Assembly: GCA_964544055.1 (NCBI GenBank)
Contig: CAZJAA010000017.1
Span: 1-59,526 of the forward strand
DNA from: SIG299 sp964544055
Lineage (GTDB): Bacteria; Bacillota; Clostridia; Lachnospirales; Lachnospiraceae
Length of the DNA: 59,526 nucleotides
Reading direction: 5' to 3'
In this document: positions 51,060 through 59,526 of the stretch, piece after piece
Layout of the letters: every line of letters begins with the position of its first letter
Position numbering within the stretch: the stretch's first letter is position 1
Made by a program: the position numbers and the translations under genes
The notes under the pieces: model-generated
The model's database searches: none
The model's input: only the letters and a program-made list of their open reading frames with translations
Told to the model about the DNA's origin: nothing

Positions 51060-51095
51060 CTGTTTTAGCTCTTTTCACGGAATAAAACAAAATAT

Positions 51096-51147
51096 GCCTC
51101 CGCTGCTACCCAAAGAATTTTCCGCAGGTAGCAGCCGGAGGCTTTTT
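51096..51147. terminator. Terminator between cellobiose phosphorylase and the LRR gene
   Basis: GCCTCCG then CTGCTACC (51096-51110) pairs with GGTAGCAG and CGGAGGC (51127-51142) with one bulged C, followed by T5 (51143-51147). The opposite strand is also T-rich beyond the stem, so it may serve both convergent transcripts. Confidence 0.85.
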
Positions 51148-51280
51148 ATTTCATTACTTTTTTAAGGATGTCTTCCATACTGCACCCAAGAACACGCGAG
51201 CTTTTGTAAATCGTCTGCACCGGAGCTTTTTCAATGCAAATTTGCAATACCTTTGCGTCAAACTCCTCCGGTGCTAAAAA
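51146..51280 (-). pseudogene. Possible gene fragment after the LRR gene
   Basis: Directly after the LRR gene's TAA, the same frame stays open for 44 codons: LAPEEFDAKVLQICIEKAPV, then QTIYKSSRVLGCSMEDILKK and a stop inside the terminator. It looks protein-like and helical, with no start codon near its beginning. It may be the tail of an older gene. Family unknown. Confidence 0.3.
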
Positions 51281-53249
51281 TTACTCACTTTGATAATTTT
51301 GATAATCGCTTATATTCATGCCTTTTGGCATAGTGACATTCACGAGAATCTCGCAGCCGCAGAATGCCGTACTGGCTATCTTGGTTGCTTTCGGCATATT
51401 TACATTCCACAGACTTGCGCAATCTCTGAATGCATACTCACCAATTACCTCTACGTTCGGCATAGATGCACTCATCAAATTGTCGCAGCCTAAAAATGCG
51501 TTATTTCCTATTTTGGTTACGGTTTTCATGCTGATACCGGTCAAATCACCGCAATAGGCGAATGTATAATCGGCTATCGTCTTTACAGCTCCCGGTATTT
51601 CAAACTCTCCCTGTACTGCACCCGATACCCATAAAAGGACTCCATCTCCTACTATAACGTATGTTTTATTTTCCGTTATTCTTTCGTGCCACAGCGTTCC
51701 GTCAAAGGCAAACTCACCAATTTCCTTTACCTTTGGCATGCTCACGCTTGACAGACTGATACAGCTATAAAACGCATAATCACCTACTTTTGTTACGCTT
51801 GGCATATTCACACTTGACAGACTTACACATTCATAAAACGCATAATCACCTACCGTTGTTACGCTTGGCATACTCACGCCTGACAATTCACTGCAGTAAG
51901 CAAAGGCATAGCTTGCTATGGTTTTTACCGTTTTCGGCACTTCAAAGGTTCCTTGTATATAATCAGACACCCATAAAAGAACGCCATCTCCTACCACAAC
52001 ATACGGTTGATTTTCGGTGACTTTTTCCAGCCATAATGTTTCTGCAAATGCATCATTTCCAATTTCCTTTACGTTTGGCATAGTCACTTTCTTTAAATTC
52101 TCACAATACCAGAATGCCATATCGCCTATTTCCGTTATATGCATCATGGTTACGCTCGTCAGGTTATTGCGCAGCAAAAATGCCTGTGCACCTATTTCCG
52201 TTACTTTTCTTCCGTCTATTTTCTCAGGAATAACAAGTTCACTCAAAGAATCATCTACAAGTCCTGTAATACGAATCGTTCCGTCTTTTTTTACTTCATA
52301 TTGAAAAGCACTTGCTACCGTTTCCTTTAGCTTAGGTGTTGGCGTCGGTGTCGGCGTTGCCGTTGGTCTTGGCGTTGCTGTCGGCTTTGGCGTTGCCGTC
52401 GGCTTTGGCGTTGCCGTTGGTCTTGGCGTTGCCGTCGGCTTTGGCGTTGCCGTTGGTCTTGGCGTTGCCGTCGGCTTNNNNNNNNNNNNNNNNNNNNNNN
52501 NNNNNNNNNNNNNNNNNNNNNNNNNNNNNNNNNNNNNNNNNNNNNNNNNNNNNNNNNNNNNNNNNNNNNNNNNNNNNTGGCGTTGCCGTTGGCGTCGGCG
52601 TTGCCGTTGGCGTTGCCGTTGCCGTTGGCGTCGGCGTCGGCGTTGCCGTTGCCGTTGGCGTCGGCGTTGCCGTTGCCGTCGGCGTTGCCGTTGGTCTTGG
52701 CGTTGCTGTCGGCTTTGGCGTTGCCGTCGGTGTCAACGTTGGTGTTGCTGTTGCTGTTGGTGTTGCTGTTGGCGTTAACGTTGGTATCGGCATTGGCAAA
52801 CTGCCACAGCCAAAAAATGCATTTTCCGCAATTTCAGCGTCATCCCAAATTTCCACAGATATCAGTTTTTCACAATTATAAAACGCCTTTTCGCTTATCA
52901 CTTCTGCGTTCGGCATAGCCACGCTCTCCAGATTATTGCAGCCGGAAAATGCCGCTTTTCCTATCACTTCTACACTTGCTAAATCTACTTTTTTCAGATT
53001 TTCGCATTCATAAAATGCATATCTGTTTATTTCTGTGACTAATTTTCCGTCAATTTTCTTCGGAATCACGAGTTCACTGATTGAGTAATCATTTAATCCG
53101 GTAATCAGAATCGTATCATCTTCCTTTACTTCATATGTAAGCACCTCTGATTCTTTGGAATTTTTTGTTGTTTTCGAATCTGAATTTGTCTGACATCCGG
53201 CTGCTAAAGCAAAAACTACCGCTGCCATGCAAACAAAAAATTTTTTCAT
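51281..53249 (-). CDS. BspA-like leucine-rich-repeat lipoprotein with Thr-Pro repeat linker (assembly gap inside)
   Basis: Lipoprotein: MKKFFVCMAAVVFALAAGC with lipobox LAAGC, start after GAGGAGG. Then ITGLNDYSISELVIPKKIDG and LRR_5 repeats such as AFYECENLKKVDLASVEVIG. Next comes a long linker of Thr-Pro-Ala-Thr type (TPTATPTATATPTLTPTATP), which contains the 100-N gap. The C-terminal half repeats the domain order (ITGLVDDSLSELVIPEKIDG, then about ten repeats of the MPSVTKVGDYAFYSCISLSS type). The two pieces appear in different frames only because the N-run has arbitrary length. Surface adhesion or carbohydrate binding is the usual role. It overlaps the ABC permease gene by 4 bp (ATGA). Confidence 0.82.
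52335..52800. repeat. Tandem repeats coding for the Thr-Pro linker
   Basis: Both sides of the gap are built of 6-nt GGCGTT/GCCGTT-like words arranged in units of about 36 nt containing GTTGGTCTTGGC and GTCGGCTTTGGC. They encode TPTATPKPTATPRP-like units on the minus strand. The array is longer than the assembly could resolve. Confidence 0.85.
52478..52577. other. Assembly gap (100 Ns)
   Basis: A run of exactly 100 N within the Thr-Pro repeat array. Such a round number usually marks a scaffold gap of unknown true length, caused by the repeats. Confidence 0.95.
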
Positions 53250-54391
53250 ACCTTTCCTCCTCGGTAACTGATTTGTTTTCTTTGGAACAGTTCCAAAATA
53301 CCGTCCAGTATAAATACAACACAGGAATACACCAGCATATATTTTAAATAAACCGTATTGTGCACAGCGCACAAATAATAATGTGCCGGTAACAGATATT
53401 GCAGCAGCCGGACCTTTTTAACATTAAAAAATATCGGACACAATACGAGCATTAACAGCATACAGACCACCATTGCAACCCCAATTCTGTGTGGATGCTT
53501 TAAGATGCGTTGACACAAGCTGCAAAATCCCATGCTGGCACAAATAAACAGCAGCAATGCCGTGATTTCATATCCGGGGTTTGTAAAAAGACCGGAAAAA
53601 TAAAGTGCTGCTAACACCGCAATGCCGATGTACAAAGCTACGGTAAACTGATACAGATAACGTTTTCCCAAACGTTTTTCATACGCAATCCGGTCAAACA
53701 TACCGTTTTGCTCGTCCTGAATAAAAAACAGAATCGCAGCAAATCCTCCGAGAACTATCAGCAACGACAACAAGCCCCGCAATGGCATCAAAAGGTAACT
53801 CGTTCTTTCTTCCTCGGTGCCGTCCATGTGGACAAATTCTACCAGCTGGTCAATAACTGCGGACTCTTCGTAAATCTGCAAAAGCTCCTGCTCCGATATT
53901 TCGTCTGTTTCTGCAAGCAGGGACGTCACATAGTCCTGATACATCGCATAATATAAATGGGGAGCAAGAGCACCGTATAATTTTTCGCGCGTCAGCTGAA
54001 ATACCACATTGTCTTCTTTTTCCACAACAGTGACCAATTTCTCCGATTGCGCCACATTTGTCGGCGACTTTGCAAATGCAGCAAGCCGCCTGTTAAAATC
54101 ACCGTGAAATATCCATATGGCATCTGCCTGTTGACGATTCAGCTTCTCATAGGCTTCTTCCAGATGCTCCACAGCTTCAACATGTACCACACTCTCCTTA
54201 GAACGCAGAGCATTCATCACTGCATCCGTCAGAACCTCTTTTTCTTCCGCATACAGCACAATCTTTACAAAGCCACTCTCCTGTGTGGAAATACTTTGCA
54301 GCGACCAGACAAGCAGCGGTACGAATGCCAAAAGAAGCAGATAACTCTTTTTCTTAAATAAACGTTTGCTCAAATAAAAGAAATTTCGCAT
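53246..54391 (-). CDS. ABC-2 type permease, second subunit
   Basis: 381 aa from ATG 54391 (GGGG 7 nt upstream). One N-terminal membrane helix (YLLLLAFVPLLVWSLQSI), an extracytoplasmic domain of about 170 residues (LYAEEKEVLTDAVMNALRSK, QADAIWIFHGDFNRRL), then five or six C-terminal helices starting at LRGLLSLLIVLGGFAAILFF. This is the ABC-2 exporter layout with a large external domain. It starts 1 bp after the other permease and overlaps the LRR lipoprotein gene by 4 bp, so transporter and lipoprotein are translated together. Cargo unknown. Confidence 0.85.
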   Translation of the reverse strand: MRNFFYLSKRLFKKKSYLLLLAFVPLLVWSLQSISTQESGFVKIVLYAEEKEVLTDAVMNALRSKESVVHVEAVEHLEEAYEKLNRQQADAIWIFHGDFNRRLAAFAKSPTNVAQSEKLVTVVEKEDNVVFQLTREKLYGALAPHLYYAMYQDYVTSLLAETDEISEQELLQIYEESAVIDQLVEFVHMDGTEEERTSYLLMPLRGLLSLLIVLGGFAAILFFIQDEQNGMFDRIAYEKRLGKRYLYQFTVALYIGIAVLAALYFSGLFTNPGYEITALLLFICASMGFCSLCQRILKHPHRIGVAMVVCMLLMLVLCPIFFNVKKVRLLQYLLPAHYYLCAVHNTVYLKYMLVYSCVVFILDGILELFQRKQISYRGGKV

Positions 54392-54392
54392 G

Positions 54393-55652
54393 TCAGTACC
54401 CCTTCTCTGTTTTTCCTTTGCGGAGGAGGAAAGCAATGCCTAAAGCTCCGGCAAAATAAACCAATATCCACACCAGTTCTTTCCATGCGTTCTGACCTGA
54501 TAAGTTTTTTTGCACAAACTGCAGTGCAATACCAACAGGCAATACGTCTGATATTCTTTGCATGACATCTGGGAAAAAAGACACCGGATAAAAACAGCCC
54601 GATAAATAGCCCATTCCGATGGCAAAAACCAATTGCAGCAAAATTCCGCTTATTACGTCCGATACCGCTTCAAACAAGCAGAACTGAAGGGCAGAGATTA
54701 AGAAAATAACCGGTACAAGAGAAAAAAACAGTGCCGGAAGCCCTCCCTCTGATAAGCCCTCGATTAAGCCCACCAGCGGTTCTTTAGCAATCCAGAAAAG
54801 CAGGAAAACATATCCAACCGCCAGGGCAACGTCAAAAAGTACGACCAGCAGATAGGAGCCGTATTCTCCCAGAAGCTGCATACCACATCCATATCCCTGT
54901 GATTGCAGGATCCGGTTTCTTGCCATGTCCCTTTTTACATACATATGACAGCAGGAAATTCCCATCAATAGAATATAAAAAACAGCCAGTGCGCTTATAT
55001 AATATTCTACCAGCGACAAGCCATCAGAAATTCCGCACAGCTCGATGTCATAGCACTGATGCCGTGCCAGCACATTGTCCATAATCTGAAAAAAAAGCTG
55101 TTCCACGGTTTCGTCCTGATATGCCTCCGGTAGCTCGTGCAGATAACCAAAGTGTTGTACTGCAAACAGCATATTTTCGGCATCTGTAATTATCTGCGAG
55201 ACTTCATCTGCAATTTCTACCATAATCAGGGTGCTGACGTTCGTTGCACCGCTGTTTACATAAGTAATTGGAGTGTTGATACCATATTCCAACAAGTCTG
55301 CAAAATTGTCCGGTATGACAATGTACGCACTCAACCGAGCGTTATTCATCTGCTGCCGTGCCTCTTCCTCTTCCTGAATTTCAATAATTTCTATGGCAAA
55401 GCGTGAGCTGTCCAAATGCCTCAGTGCAAAAAGTGCAAATTCCAGATATTCATTGGAGGTGTCACCTACCAGACCGATTTTTACTTTCAGCTTATTTTCA
55501 GAAGAATTATTTTTTTCATATATGGTTACCGCCAAAAATCCCACGCAGGCAATCAGCAGGGTTGCAGTAAGAAACATTGTCGGTAAAAAGTGGGAAACTT
55601 TTTTTAGCTGTAACCTCAAATAACGTCTGTATTTTTCCATAGCTTCACACAT
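54393..55652 (-). CDS. ABC-2 type permease, first subunit
   Basis: About 419 aa from ATG 55652, which overlaps the ATPase stop by 8 bp; ATG 55640 is an alternative. Helix 1 (FLPTMFLTATLLIACVGFLA), an external domain (KIGLVGDTSNEYLEFALFAL, ARLSAYIVIPDNFADLLEYG), then six helices with the ABC-2 core (LQFCLFEAVSDVISGILLQL, GYLSGCFYPVSFFPDVMQRI, where the last motif is characteristic). Pairs with the second permease to form a heterodimeric exporter driven by the ATPase upstream. Confidence 0.85.
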   Translation of the reverse strand: MCEAMEKYRRYLRLQLKKVSHFLPTMFLTATLLIACVGFLAVTIYEKNNSSENKLKVKIGLVGDTSNEYLEFALFALRHLDSSRFAIEIIEIQEEEEARQQMNNARLSAYIVIPDNFADLLEYGINTPITYVNSGATNVSTLIMVEIADEVSQIITDAENMLFAVQHFGYLHELPEAYQDETVEQLFFQIMDNVLARHQCYDIELCGISDGLSLVEYYISALAVFYILLMGISCCHMYVKRDMARNRILQSQGYGCGMQLLGEYGSYLLVVLFDVALAVGYVFLLFWIAKEPLVGLIEGLSEGGLPALFFSLVPVIFLISALQFCLFEAVSDVISGILLQLVFAIGMGYLSGCFYPVSFFPDVMQRISDVLPVGIALQFVQKNLSGQNAWKELVWILVYFAGALGIAFLLRKGKTEKGY

Positions 55653-56337
55653 TTCCACCTTGTAATTGTTCGGCCAGGTGCGATACATTCCCATCATATT
55701 GGTACGGCACCAGCTTCCCGTCTTTTAAAATATAGCAGACATCACACAACGCAACCTCTGTTACCTCATGTGTGGCTATCAGAATTCTTCCACCTTCCGC
55801 TCGAAACCTTTCCATATACTCATAAATACGCTGTTTACATGGTAAATCCAGTGCAGCAGACGGCTCATCCAGCAGCAGTACCTGTGGGTGGTTTGCAACC
55901 GAGCAGCCTATCGACACTCTTTTTTTCATACCTCCGGACATTTTGCATACCGGCATACGGACAAACTCATTTATCCCAAGCAAGGCAAGAACTCCGTCGG
56001 ACAGCTCCTTTTTTAACTCTGCCTTGCCATACCACAGGCGCAGGTTATCCCATGCCGTCAGTTCTTCGTATAAGGGATTTCCCTGCGGAACATAGCCGAT
56101 TACCTCTTCCCGCAGCTTTTTATTTTTTAACAAATCTTTCTCCTGCCAGTATATTTTTCCGACATCTGCTTTCTGCACACCGGCAATAATGGAAAGCAGC
56201 GTGGATTTGCCGCTTCCATTTCCTCCCAATATACCAACGCAGATCCCCCTGTCCATAGACAAGGAGACCTCATTGAGGATGACTTTATTTTTATATTTTT
56301 TGCAAATATTTTCAATTCTCATCTCTGTTTCATCCAT
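55645..56337 (-). CDS. ABC transporter ATP-binding protein
   Basis: 230 aa. Walker A GGNGSGKST, Q-loop YVPQGNPLYEELT, signature MSGGMKKRVSIG, Walker B VLLLDEPSAALD and H-loop ATHEVTE are all present. It energises the two ABC-2 permeases encoded just after it, an exporter of the drug/lipid/peptide class. The ribosome site at ATG 56337 is weak; ATG 56322 is an alternative. First gene of the exporter-LRR operon, about 80 bp after the zinc-ribbon gene. Confidence 0.93.
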   Translation of the reverse strand: MDETEMRIENICKKYKNKVILNEVSLSMDRGICVGILGGNGSGKSTLLSIIAGVQKADVGKIYWQEKDLLKNKKLREEVIGYVPQGNPLYEELTAWDNLRLWYGKAELKKELSDGVLALLGINEFVRMPVCKMSGGMKKRVSIGCSVANHPQVLLLDEPSAALDLPCKQRIYEYMERFRAEGGRILIATHEVTEVALCDVCYILKDGKLVPYQYDGNVSHLAEQLQGGNV

Positions 56338-56418
56338 AAAATGTAATCCGCAGCACCAACTATTTCCGCATCTTCTTTTACTTCAACCGGCAAGTTTCAC
56401 TGCAGCCAATACTTTCTA

Positions 56419-58320
56419 TTACCACATATAGCTGATATACCGGAAGATATCATACGCATCCATATCGGAAATATCATCAATGATATCAATCCAGTCCGAA
56501 GGCAGGGAAGTTTTGTCCAGCTTTTTCAGCAGTCCGCTCCAGTCGAACTCATCCCACCAGTCTTCTAAATCATCTTCGTCCATTGCATCATAGACATTCT
56601 TATCCGATGGTACGGAAACCTTTTTGCCGCTGCCTGTTTCACATACGACCTCCAGAGACACAATTTTTTCTGTTTTCTTTCCTGTTTCTTCGCATAAGCT
56701 TATCGTAGCAGTTTTCTTATCCTCGCTCATGGAAGTATCCAGAGAGAGAACCATTTCCTTAAGTGCAGACAAGATTTTATTTGTCGTTTTATAAGAAGAG
56801 TCGTTGGTATAATCGTAATCATAACCATAATACCAGTCATACCAGCTGTACTGTTCTTCAAAATATAAGTCCAGAAGCTTTGACACACCACCAGCAAGCC
56901 GAACCTCTACCGTGCCGTTCATAAGGCCTTTTTTCAACGAATCAAGGTCTAACTTTTTGGTCGTAAGCTCTACAATATCATATCCGCCGCATTCCAGAGA
57001 AAACGTTCCGTTCAGTTTGTTTCCGGATTTTGTACCGTTGCCCTCTAAGGAGAAATAGGTTGTATCGTCCTCTTTCAGGCTGTATTTGTAACCAACCTTT
57101 TTGCCGTCCTCCGGCGCAAATAATGTAACGACAACATCACCCACTTCAATTTCTCTGCCGACAACATCACCTGCGTTGTCTACATATACATACATGACAA
57201 TTTCGCCATCACCGTCAATATATTTTGCATCGCCTGCAATTTCCTCACATGCGTCCACAAAATCATCATAGAGGTCATCTGCATCGATGTCGATGTCCAT
57301 TTCCTCCAAAGCTTCGCAGACAGCAATGATAATTTCTTCGATTTCTTCATCCTTCGCAAGGGTTTCAAAAACCTCTTCTACCATTTTGGATGCCATTTCA
57401 GCGTCAATGGCAACCTTCAACTGTGTGCACTCCTGCTTGATATCATCTGCACGAAGTGTTTTTCCCTTTGTCAGCTTTACATCATCCACATAGGACACAG
57501 CCAGTTTCACATACTTATCCAATAATTTTTCCAGCTTTGCCGACTTTGGAAATGTCTTGGCCAGATTTTCAAGCTTTGACATGCTCAACAGACTTTCATT
57601 GAGCATACGCAGAGAATAATTTTCATCCATGTCTCCGCCAATATATTTGCTGGAAAGAGTTGGTATGCTAACGTAGAACCGTTCCTTCTCCGCATCAGCA
57701 ATTACGGTCAGCTCTGCTAAATCTTGCTTTTCCAGTGCTACGCCCAGTGTTTCCTGAACCACACCGTCTTTCATGTTGTGCTTCCAGTCAAGCGATACTG
57801 TTTCCAGCCAGGATAAATCCTCGCCAACCAAAAGCTCCAGCATATCCAGCCAGTCCTTGGCACCTTCTTCACAGGACAAGGTAAGCTTCATATCTGCACT
57901 CTGATCATAACTCTTGAAAAGCTGCAGCAAATAATCCTCATACAAATTACCAGCTACTTCTACGGCTTCCTCTAACTGCTTTTTCTCAACCCACTGATAA
58001 TACTCTTCCGGAGAAGCAGTCGCTTTTTTAAATGTGTTGGCAAGCACGGAAGAATTGGCAAAGCCAATAATAAGTGCCACTACTACAACACAGGCTGCAA
58101 TAATGAGCGGCATTTTTTTCATACCCTTTTTTGCCTTCTTTTCTTCCACCGGCTCCTGCGGCAGCGGCTGTTTTGGCATCTGCACCGTTTCCTGCTGTGG
58201 TTCTGTTACCGCATTTCCTACAATTTTTTCTCCGCATTCCGGACAATACTGGTCGTTTTCTCCAACGGAAGCTCCACATTTTTCACAAAACATTTTTTTT
58301 TTATCAGATGTTCCTTTCAT
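56419..58320 (-). CDS. Zinc-ribbon membrane protein with large external domain (DUF6583-like)
   Basis: 633 aa. Cytoplasmic zinc ribbon FCEKCGASVGENDQYCPECG at the start, a Pro/Gln-rich linker, one membrane helix (MPLIIAACVVVVALIIGFAN, about 70-89), then about 540 external residues. The external part has two acidic helical regions (for example EALEEMDIDIDADDLYDDFV) and beta-rich stretches. It resembles DUF6583 proteins of Clostridia; role unknown. Ends in aspartate- and tryptophan-rich segments (DEDDLEDWWDEFDWSGLLKK). Start after AAAGGAG at 6 nt; 25 bp after the preceding gene, so it is in one operon with it. Confidence 0.75.
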   Translation of the reverse strand: MKGTSDKKKMFCEKCGASVGENDQYCPECGEKIVGNAVTEPQQETVQMPKQPLPQEPVEEKKAKKGMKKMPLIIAACVVVVALIIGFANSSVLANTFKKATASPEEYYQWVEKKQLEEAVEVAGNLYEDYLLQLFKSYDQSADMKLTLSCEEGAKDWLDMLELLVGEDLSWLETVSLDWKHNMKDGVVQETLGVALEKQDLAELTVIADAEKERFYVSIPTLSSKYIGGDMDENYSLRMLNESLLSMSKLENLAKTFPKSAKLEKLLDKYVKLAVSYVDDVKLTKGKTLRADDIKQECTQLKVAIDAEMASKMVEEVFETLAKDEEIEEIIIAVCEALEEMDIDIDADDLYDDFVDACEEIAGDAKYIDGDGEIVMYVYVDNAGDVVGREIEVGDVVVTLFAPEDGKKVGYKYSLKEDDTTYFSLEGNGTKSGNKLNGTFSLECGGYDIVELTTKKLDLDSLKKGLMNGTVEVRLAGGVSKLLDLYFEEQYSWYDWYYGYDYDYTNDSSYKTTNKILSALKEMVLSLDTSMSEDKKTATISLCEETGKKTEKIVSLEVVCETGSGKKVSVPSDKNVYDAMDEDDLEDWWDEFDWSGLLKKLDKTSLPSDWIDIIDDISDMDAYDIFRYISYMW

Positions 58321-58345
58321 CTGATACTCCTTTCCCTTTTTGTTT

Positions 58346-59526
58346 TTAATCTACTTTTTTATTTGCCGTAACTCTGGCAATGATTTCACATACAACAAAC
58401 ACTAAAATAAATGCGATACCTGCTGACAGGAAGAAGAGTGCATTTTTTGTAAGTAGCTTGTTCACGCCTGCAAGCAGATTGTTCAGTACATCTTTATCCA
58501 GAGATGCTACCATGGCTACAAGCTGTCCGGTCACCATGGCAAGTACACATCCGGCACAGGCAGCAATCGTAACACCACATCCGGCATATAATACGGCACG
58601 GCGTTTCTTCCGCAAATTGGTAAGAAGCAGCAGGCCTGCTATCACAACAATGCCAAGTATGATAAGAATATTCCATACCATAGATTGTTTAAACACCATC
58701 TGAAGCTTTTGGACAGATTCTCTGGTTTCCTCAGGCATTCTGACCGTTGTTGCTTCTTCAAGGTCTATTTTTTCCAGATAATTTTCTATTCTGACCAAAT
58801 CTCTCTCGGTTATTTCTACGTCAAGCGATTTTTCCAGAACTCTTTTGTTGTCTTCAATGAACTGGATAACCTGGTCAGGCTTCACATGTGCAGACTTTTT
58901 TTCGCCGACTGCTACCTTCAAATAGTCATCCTTCAGTTCATTGAAGAAATCGTTTAACATAATTTCATCCAGCAGCTTGTCAACCTGTGACTTTGTAACA
59001 TCCAGCTTTGTTTCCGACTGAATCAGCTCGTAAACCACGTCAGACAAGTTGTCGTCATCCTCTATGTCTACGTCGGCAATTTCGAACGAGGAAACTAACT
59101 CTCCCACCGGCACTTCTTTTAATTCAACCGCATCCAGAATGCCGGATGTATTGAAATCACCCAGTGCGCCATCACATGTGATTTTTAAAAGCAATGTCAG
59201 GCACAGTGCAATTAACACCAAGGTCCAGATGACACTGAAAAAATGTGCTGCAATCTTACCGGCAACCGTTTCTTTTTTTACCTTTTTCGCAGGCTTTACA
59301 GCTTCCGGCTTCTTTACCGCTGCTTCCTCTGTGGCTGCTTCCGGCTCTTTTACCGCTGCTTCCTCCACGGCTGTTTCCGGCTCTTTTACCGCTGCTTCCT
59401 CCACGGCTGTTTCCGGCTTCTTTACCGCTGCTTCCTCTGTGGCTGCTTCCGGCTCTTTTACCGCTGCTTCCTCCACGGCTGTTTCCGGCTCTTTTACCGC
59501 TGCTTCCTCCACGGCTGTTTCCGGCT
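58346..59526 (-). CDS. Membrane protein with 12-residue tandem repeats, 5' end beyond the window
   Basis: The frame is open to the window edge, so the start is not seen; the apparent first codon at 59512 is an internal GTG. The visible part begins with at least six 12-residue repeats of the form VEEAAVKEPETA. A basic stretch (KPAKKVKKETVAGK) follows, then a membrane helix (FFSVIWTLVLIALCLTLLL), an acidic external domain of about 170 residues and three C-terminal helices. The repeats would be cytoplasmic, perhaps after a zinc ribbon as in the next gene. Family not recognised. Same operon as the zinc-ribbon gene. Confidence 0.75.
   Translation of the reverse strand, partial: PETAVEEAAVKEPETAVEEAAVKEPEAATEEAAVKKPETAVEEAAVKEPETAVEEAAVKEPEAATEEAAVKKPEAVKPAKKVKKETVAGKIAAHFFSVIWTLVLIALCLTLLLKITCDGALGDFNTSGILDAVELKEVPVGELVSSFEIADVDIEDDDNLSDVVYELIQSETKLDVTKSQVDKLLDEIMLNDFFNELKDDYLKVAVGEKKSAHVKPDQVIQFIEDNKRVLEKSLDVEITERDLVRIENYLEKIDLEEATTVRMPEETRESVQKLQMVFKQSMVWNILIILGIVVIAGLLLLTNLRKKRRAVLYAGCGVTIAACAGCVLAMVTGQLVAMVASLDKDVLNNLLAGVNKLLTKNALFFLSAGIAFILVFVVCEIIARVTANKKVD
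59303..59526. repeat. 36-bp tandem repeat array, continuing past the window
   Basis: Units of 36 bp built on CCGCTGCTTCCTCCACGGCT and TTCCGGCTCTTTTA, encoding VEEAAVKEPETA-type units. Three consecutive units (ending ETA, EAA and KKPETA) recur as a 108-bp higher-order repeat, which indicates recent duplication. Confidence 0.85.

Noticed and set aside
52335..52800. CRISPR array
   Set aside because: Units are contiguous low-complexity words without unique spacers and code for a Thr-Pro linker in frame with LRR domains.
52336..52881. Plus-strand Val/Gly/Ala-rich open frame
   Set aside because: It is the antisense of the Thr-Pro repeat array and includes the N-run.

Overview
The window looks like a chromosomal segment of a low-to-mid-GC, Gram-positive, anaerobic, spore-forming and motile member of the Clostridia, most probably Lachnospiraceae. 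The evidence is the gene content: sporulation genes (yyaC, bofA), flagellin, FliS and a sigma-D type promoter, a Tad/Flp pilus cluster of the Gram-positive kind without a secretin, ATP-type PEP carboxykinase, and a GH94 cellobiose phosphorylase. Several lineage-typical families of unknown function also occur (DUF5711, DUF5702, FHA/DUF6382-like, DUF6240-like, an MPN-like/LysM protein). I assign no species. One run of 100 Ns (52478-52577) shows this is a draft assembly.

Layout. At 1-371 there are strong outward-facing promoters at the left edge, probably for a stable-RNA operon outside the window. From 0.4 to 18.6 kb lies mostly minus-strand housekeeping: eda fused to a VOC-like domain, cvpA, DUF5711, an MPN-like/LysM membrane protein, yyaC (+), a coiled-coil membrane protein, recR-ybaB-dnaX, a chemoreceptor, murG, mtnN (+), a HIT protein, a flavodoxin/SCP2 fusion, a rhomboid protease and glpK. 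From 17.4 to 27.0 kb a ten-gene Tad pilus operon runs from a tadZ-like gene to an FHA gene; its promoter holds a perfect 19-nt palindrome between -35 and -10. From 27.2 to 31.2 kb are bofA, yaaL, malQ and a divergent LacI regulator, with a 185-bp multi-armed palindromic element between the last two.

From 31.2 to 39.7 kb is the flagellin region: a large DUF6240-like protein and flagellin behind a sigma-D promoter, and fliS further on. fliC and fliS are separated by a decayed accessory island holding an XRE-TPR gene with a nonsense codon, a mobilization-protein gene and a truncated HxlR gene. From 40.2 to 46.1 kb are a DUF885 lipoprotein, a FeoB-associated/HMA fusion, and a BlaI-type regulon with clear operators but frameshifted target genes. 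pckA (46.3 kb) and cellobiose phosphorylase (48.6 kb) follow.

The last part (51.3-59.5 kb, minus strand) encodes a surface leucine-rich-repeat lipoprotein with a Thr-Pro repeat linker, overlapping an ABC-2 exporter operon. Next come a zinc-ribbon membrane protein and a membrane protein with a 12-residue tandem repeat that runs off the window. The most distinctive signals are the 185-bp palindromic element with a degraded relative 14 kb away, the BlaI regulon with three matching dyads, the palindrome inside the tad promoter, and the cluster of interrupted genes between 31 and 48 kb, whose reality against sequencing error must be settled.
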